Assembly (NCBI GenBank): GCA_910588505.1
Contig: CAJUPQ010000073.1
Location: 1-17,955, forward strand
DNA from: an uncultured Hungatella sp.
GTDB taxonomy: Bacteria > Bacillota > Clostridia > Lachnospirales > Lachnospiraceae
Length of the DNA stretch: 17,955 nucleotides
Direction of reading: 5' to 3'
In this document: in pieces, positions 14,537 to 17,955 of the stretch
Layout of the letters: the number at the start of each line of letters is the position of its first letter
Numbering within the stretch: the stretch's first letter is position 1
Notes under the pieces: model-generated
The model's input: the letters and a program-made list of their open reading frames with translations, nothing else
Database searches by the model: none
What the model was told of the DNA's origin: nothing
Made by a program: the position numbers and the translations under genes

Positions 14537-15607
14537 ATGGATGAGAATTTCAGGAAAGAGTTCAGGGAAATACAAAACCAGGCCCGTCTTGGGGTTAACG
14601 CCTATTATTTTTCACATATGGAGGAGCTGACGGATTCTTACAGGGAGGCCATGGCCGGGGCGTGCAGGCAGGTAAAGGCCATGCAGGATAAAGGATACCA
14701 GGATGTGGAGTTTATGGAGATTACCATGCTGCGCACCAGGCTTTTGGAACAGGATTTTCAGGCGCCTATTCTGGTCTACGGGCCAAAATGGTACGCGGAT
14801 CCTTGTCAGGCCCAGGCAGGGGAGATTGACACAAGGGGAATCTTTTCGTTTTATGAGGATATGGAGAAGGAGACGGTCCGCCTTGTGAGGAAGTACCGGT
14901 CAAAGGTTCCGGAGCGCATGGCACAGATATGCATGTGTCAGGTTGCGGATTCCTTTTGGAGTTATGTGGATATGGCGTGCCGCAGGGCTGTCATGGGCTT
15001 TTCCACTGAGGGAATGGCCATTACGGACCAGTTTCGGGTGAGAATCTGCGAGTATATGGGCTATGGGTCTGTGTGCCGCCGCCATCTGCCTGCCATGGAG
15101 CGGCAGGAGATGAAAAAATGGTTCGAAAAAGGGGAGGCGGAGGTATATCGGTTTCGGGATTTCAGGGGAATGGATTTTTCCGGCTGGAATTTTGACGGCC
15201 TTGACCTGACCGGGTGTGATTTTCGGGGCTGTAATCTGGAAGGGTGCAGCTTTGGGGAGGCGGATTTGACAGGGGCCTGGTTTTGCGGCAGCGCCATGAA
15301 GGGGACCTGTTTTCGGGACGCCTGGGTTCCGGGTACAAGGTTTGACGGGGCTGACCTGGAGGGCGCGGTGTTTGAGGGAACTTACAGTTCCTGCAGGTTT
15401 AATGAGGAGATATGGCTTAGGCCGGACAATGAGCGGGCCAGCTTTGTGGGATGCCGGTTAAAGAACGCGGATTTAACGTTCAGCGCCATGGAATGGGCGG
15501 ATTTTTCAAAGGCGGATCTGGAGGGCGCGGTGTTTGATGAGGGCCATGGGGATTACTACCGGCTGGATGAGGGGCAGAGAGGGCAGGCTGTGTTTTGCGA
15601 GGAGTGA
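14537..15607 (+). CDS. pentapeptide-repeat protein, candidate cargo adaptor
   Basis: A 356-residue protein starting one base after the VgrG stop, with an AAAGGA site in the end of VgrG. Residues 1-195 are mostly helical with no recognised family. Residues about 202-290 and 300-335 show pentapeptide repeats of A(D/N)LxG type, for example DFSGWNFDGLDLTGCDFRG, predicting a square right-handed beta helix. Known pentapeptide proteins mimic DNA or mediate protein contact, and related repeats occur in T6SS adaptors. Immediately after VgrG it may load cargo onto the spike, or be an effector itself. The repeat is interrupted by a short non-repeat insert at about 290-300. Confidence 0.75.
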   Translation: MDENFRKEFREIQNQARLGVNAYYFSHMEELTDSYREAMAGACRQVKAMQDKGYQDVEFMEITMLRTRLLEQDFQAPILVYGPKWYADPCQAQAGEIDTRGIFSFYEDMEKETVRLVRKYRSKVPERMAQICMCQVADSFWSYVDMACRRAVMGFSTEGMAITDQFRVRICEYMGYGSVCRRHLPAMERQEMKKWFEKGEAEVYRFRDFRGMDFSGWNFDGLDLTGCDFRGCNLEGCSFGEADLTGAWFCGSAMKGTCFRDAWVPGTRFDGADLEGAVFEGTYSSCRFNEEIWLRPDNERASFVGCRLKNADLTFSAMEWADFSKADLEGAVFDEGHGDYYRLDEGQRGQAVFCEE

Positions 15608-15617
15608 GGAGAGGCGG

Positions 15618-16070
15618 ATGGAATATTTTTTGTTGAAGCCCTTTGAGGGAGGGTGCAGATTTAAGATTGTAAACCATGACAAGGATATTTTGATCTGTTC
15701 CATGGTGAAAAAGGGCGAAGCGCCGGATTTTACCCTTCATCCCTGCCCATTAATCAGCAACCGCTTTAAGGAGCTTTTGGAGCAGTTTCTGCGGGATATG
15801 GATTTTATCCCCTGCGTCATAGAGGGGCAGGATCAACCGGATTACTGGGGATTTCATCCAAAGGAGCAGGACGTAAAAAAGGCGAGGTTTGGGCCGGACG
15901 GGTCGGTGACGGCGGTGGGCCCTATGGGGCTGACGCCTATTTTTATGGTTCCCAATTATAAAAAGGTTTCGTATGTGGTGAATCTGGCTTTGGCGGAAAG
16001 CCTGCTGCGGCGGGGGTATGTGAATCTGGGGCTGGAGAGGGTTGAGACGATGGGAGGCGATGGGGGATGA
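15618..16070 (+). CDS. unrecognised small protein, candidate chaperone or immunity protein
   Basis: A 150-residue soluble protein that I cannot assign. ATG 15618 is preferred because it follows AGGAGAGGCGG; a frame beginning at 15534 lies within the previous gene without a site. The N-terminus (M-E-Y-F-L-L-K-P) is reminiscent of small immunity or adaptor proteins that begin with a short strand. Its stop overlaps the ATG of the nuclease gene in an ATGA, so both are translated together. That arrangement fits a chaperone or adaptor dedicated to the nuclease, with immunity as the alternative. Confidence 0.45.
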   Translation: MEYFLLKPFEGGCRFKIVNHDKDILICSMVKKGEAPDFTLHPCPLISNRFKELLEQFLRDMDFIPCVIEGQDQPDYWGFHPKEQDVKKARFGPDGSVTAVGPMGLTPIFMVPNYKKVSYVVNLALAESLLRRGYVNLGLERVETMGGDGG

Positions 16071-16969
16071 CACAGACTGAGGCAAAAAAGACAGATGGAA
16101 AAATCGAGAATCCGCCTGACTGCAAGACAAAGGGGAATTGTCCCTGCAATGTCTTTGAGCGGTGCAGAAAACGGCGGCCTTATGGAAGCGATGTGTGGGG
16201 CAGCCCAAAAAACAAGGCACAGGCCATGGGCATCATAGCCTTTGACGGAGGCGACAAGATAACAGACCGGGGCAGGCTGAATAAGATGCTCCAGGACCTT
16301 ATGGATAGAAATCAAAAACGGGCAGCAGAAGGCCAAAAATTCAACAAGTTTTTCGGGAATGTTTATTCAGCGACAGGGACGTACAATTCGGCCCTGGTTT
16401 TGCCGGAGACAACTGATTTGGAAATTACTAACCAAATGGAAAAGTTAAAGGCATCCCTGCGTAATGTGGCTGTGTTTACGGATTTCCAGAAGTCTATGAT
16501 CATCCGGGCCAACCTGGTGAGAAACGGGCTTATGCTGAAGTCCGATATTTATGAAGGAGAAACCTTTGGTTCAAATGATCTGGTTCCCTATCCCTTTGCC
16601 AAAGGCGTCATGAATGAGATGTGGGCCATTGACCATGTCCAGATAAGGGCAAAAGGGGGATGCAACCGTTTCTGCAATGCCGGGGTTTTAAAATTTGGTG
16701 TAAACAGCAGCAAGGGCGACGACGGGCCTGGCTGTCCTTGCGTCACGGCGCTAAGAGAGAAGGATCCTAACTTAAGACCATTTGACCCCCATCCAAAAGA
16801 AGGAGGGTATTTTCTTTTTGTATGTGTTACATACAACCGAAATCAGGATGAGGGGGAACCTCCAAAAGAGCTTCCCGGTATATGCGGCCCGGAAAAACTC
16901 TGCAACCTGGATGACCCGCGTGGGTGCAGACGGGCCCATGCCCCCATAGTAACCGTCTTTAAAGAATAA
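16067..16969 (+). CDS. probable HNH nuclease effector
   Basis: A 300-residue protein with no signal peptide, carrying an HNH-type nuclease signature at residues 188-218. Asp189-His190 is followed by Gly197-Gly198, Asn204, Asn213 and Lys216-Gly217-Asp218. The spacing is that of classic HNH proteins (D-H-x(6)-G-G-x(5)-N-x(8)-N-x(2)-K-G-D), without gaps. His190 would be the general base, with Asp189, Asn204 and Asn213 near the metal. The N-terminus (19-33) and the C-terminal third are cysteine-rich and may bind zinc. It is more AT-rich than neighbouring genes by eye, as expected for exchanged cargo. Its location after VgrG and a pentapeptide protein suggests it is delivered to cut DNA in a target cell. 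The HNH call is by motif only. Confidence 0.6.
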   Translation: MTQTEAKKTDGKIENPPDCKTKGNCPCNVFERCRKRRPYGSDVWGSPKNKAQAMGIIAFDGGDKITDRGRLNKMLQDLMDRNQKRAAEGQKFNKFFGNVYSATGTYNSALVLPETTDLEITNQMEKLKASLRNVAVFTDFQKSMIIRANLVRNGLMLKSDIYEGETFGSNDLVPYPFAKGVMNEMWAIDHVQIRAKGGCNRFCNAGVLKFGVNSSKGDDGPGCPCVTALREKDPNLRPFDPHPKEGGYFLFVCVTYNRNQDEGEPPKELPGICGPEKLCNLDDPRGCRRAHAPIVTVFKE

Positions 16970-16981
16970 CAGGAGGGAAAC

Positions 16982-17686
16982 ATGCGTCATTTGGAAGACA
17001 GAGCTGTAAACAGGCTTGCCATAGACGGAAAGGCCTTGTGGGAGGGCTGTATCCTCGCCTCATGCGTCCACGGGGTCATGCTTGGAGAGTACCCTTTTAT
17101 TGTCAATGAGAACGCGTGGTTCGGGGAACTTTACATTACCCGGAATGATGAGGGAGGAAAGGCGGCCCTTGCGTTTTCAGAGGATATGGAACTACTGATG
17201 GGCATGTTTGACGACCGCAGCAGCCCGCGCTCTAAGCTTGTGCTGTCGGATCAGTACGCCAGATCCCATTATAAAGGGGCGTCTGAGTTTATTCAAAGCG
17301 CCGCCCAGGCTTTATCAATTCTTTTTGAGGACGATGTAGGGCAGAAAAAGCTGCCTTTTGTGACTACGGGGTTTTGGGAGGAGGAGGATCAGATCCTAAG
17401 CGGTGATAGTTATGAGGACTGGTTCGCTCACGGCGGACATATTATTAAGGCTCAGCTTATGCCTTTTGAGGAGGCAATGGCCTATTATGAGGTTAAACGC
17501 TCCATGGACGCGAAAAGGATGGAGATCGCGGAGAGGATTTACAGGGAGAGGATTAAGGCTCCCAGGGCGAGAGTGGTGCTGAAACGGGAGGAGATCGCGG
17601 TGCTTGAGGCTTCAGGGCCTTATAATATTGGGACCTGCCAGGAGGTGTTTGGGCAGTTTGGGGTGGTGTTTGAGGGGGAAAGGTGA
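16982..17686 (+). CDS. unrecognised protein, candidate immunity or accessory protein
   Basis: A 234-residue soluble protein with a strong AGGAGGG site and 12 bases of space from the nuclease gene. No family is recognised. The first half has mixed alpha/beta segments including VHGVMLGEYPF, and the C-terminal 80 residues have a lysine/arginine-rich helix (about 168-200) followed by a compact strand region. It is the last gene on the strand. Position directly after a toxin gene fits immunity, but it is larger than typical immunity proteins and could instead be an accessory delivery factor. Confidence 0.4.
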   Translation: MRHLEDRAVNRLAIDGKALWEGCILASCVHGVMLGEYPFIVNENAWFGELYITRNDEGGKAALAFSEDMELLMGMFDDRSSPRSKLVLSDQYARSHYKGASEFIQSAAQALSILFEDDVGQKKLPFVTTGFWEEEDQILSGDSYEDWFAHGGHIIKAQLMPFEEAMAYYEVKRSMDAKRMEIAERIYRERIKAPRARVVLKREEIAVLEASGPYNIGTCQEVFGQFGVVFEGER

Positions 17687-17713
17687 GTAAGCAAAGTCGG
17701 CTTTAGTCACAGA

Positions 17714-17777
17714 GCCAGTCAGAAGAGGGATGTCCCGTCCGGGTTCAGATATGCCAAATATTCCTCCTCTGACTGGC
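17714..17777. terminator. large hairpin between convergent genes, possible terminator
   Basis: GCCAGTCAGAAGAGGGA (17714-17730) pairs with 17761-17777 over 17 positions, with one A-C mismatch and one G-T wobble, around a 30-base loop. It lies between the end of the operon and a convergent partial gene on the other strand, where a bidirectional terminator is expected. However, neither side has the long T run of an intrinsic terminator (CAAAAGCAG follows), so it could also be a remnant of a mobile element or a processed RNA structure. The remaining bases from 17687 to 17838 show nothing else. Confidence 0.55.
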
Positions 17778-17838
17778 AAAAGCAGAATTCGCTGGCTAAG
17801 ATTACTTACTTAACATGTTTCTGATATGGGACGCTGTT

Positions 17839-17955
17839 TCAGCTCTGTAGCAAAGAGATTTTAATTCCCCGCTGCTTCATAATGAGAATAACTTCTTTGA
17901 GAAATAGAAAGACCTGTTCGTCATCACCAGTGATCTGAGACTGCCGCTCTCTGCG
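17839..17955 (-). CDS. partial 3' end of a convergent gene, unrecognised
   Basis: Read on the minus strand, an open frame enters from the right edge and ends at TGA (17839-17841), giving 38 residues before the stop. The tail contains FLFLKEVILIMKQRGIKISL, an amphipathic helix-like stretch. The composition is AT-richer than the operon. It is too short to assign; the gene must start outside the window. It could be an unrelated chromosomal gene that marks the right boundary of the injection-system locus. Confidence 0.45.
   Translation of the reverse strand, partial: RRERQSQITGDDEQVFLFLKEVILIMKQRGIKISLLQS

Noticed and set aside
1..17955. Intact prophage
   Set aside because: No capsid, terminase, portal, integrase, lysis or tape-measure gene is visible, and signalling and effector genes replace them.

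Overview
The window looks like a chromosomal segment from a Gram-positive Clostridia-type bacterium, most likely of the Lachnospiraceae kind. The reasons are strong AGGAGG-type ribosome binding sites before most genes, tightly packed co-directional genes, SigA-like promoter elements, a GC-richer operon flanked by AT-rich DNA, and no signal peptides or outer-membrane components. This taxon call is inference from sequence style; there is no rRNA or marker gene here.

From 459 to 17686 there is one long plus-strand operon of 16 genes that I read as a contractile injection system of divergent, type VI secretion-like (T6SS-like) architecture. Layout: 1-458, AT-rich leader with a SigA-like promoter (331-359) and a perfect inverted repeat next to its -35 box. 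459-3195, a large sheath-like protein followed by an Hcp-like tube protein. 3321-7096, a signalling and membrane module: a membrane-anchored divergent FHA protein, a zinc-ribbon plus FHA protein, a degenerate PP2C-fold protein, and a 703-residue protein with a degenerate PP2C domain, one membrane helix and TPR-like repeats. 7099-12436, presumed baseplate and assembly genes: two unrecognised proteins, a degenerate Hsp70/actin-fold ATPase-like protein with a SAP-like N-terminus, and a protein weakly resembling the N-terminal shell of TssK. 12448-14535, spike genes: a DUF4280 PAAR-like tip, a 33-residue acidic overlapping ORF, and VgrG. 14537-17686, a cargo module: a pentapeptide-repeat protein, a small unrecognised protein, a probable HNH nuclease effector, and a last gene that may be its immunity or accessory protein.

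The working model is that tube, spike and sheath form the contractile machine. The FHA and PP2C-like proteins form a membrane-linked regulatory or anchoring platform, and the Hsp70-like protein acts in assembly or remodelling. The terminal genes load and deliver a DNA-cutting toxin. No ClpV, TssJ, TssL or TssM is present in the window, so anchoring and disassembly, if they occur, must use other proteins.

Between the second baseplate-region gene and the Hsp70-like gene sit two copies of a 95-bp hairpin-forming tandem repeat, each beginning with a Shine-Dalgarno-like AGGAGGA. After the operon there is a large hairpin (17714-17777), and the 3' end of a convergent minus-strand gene runs off the right edge.
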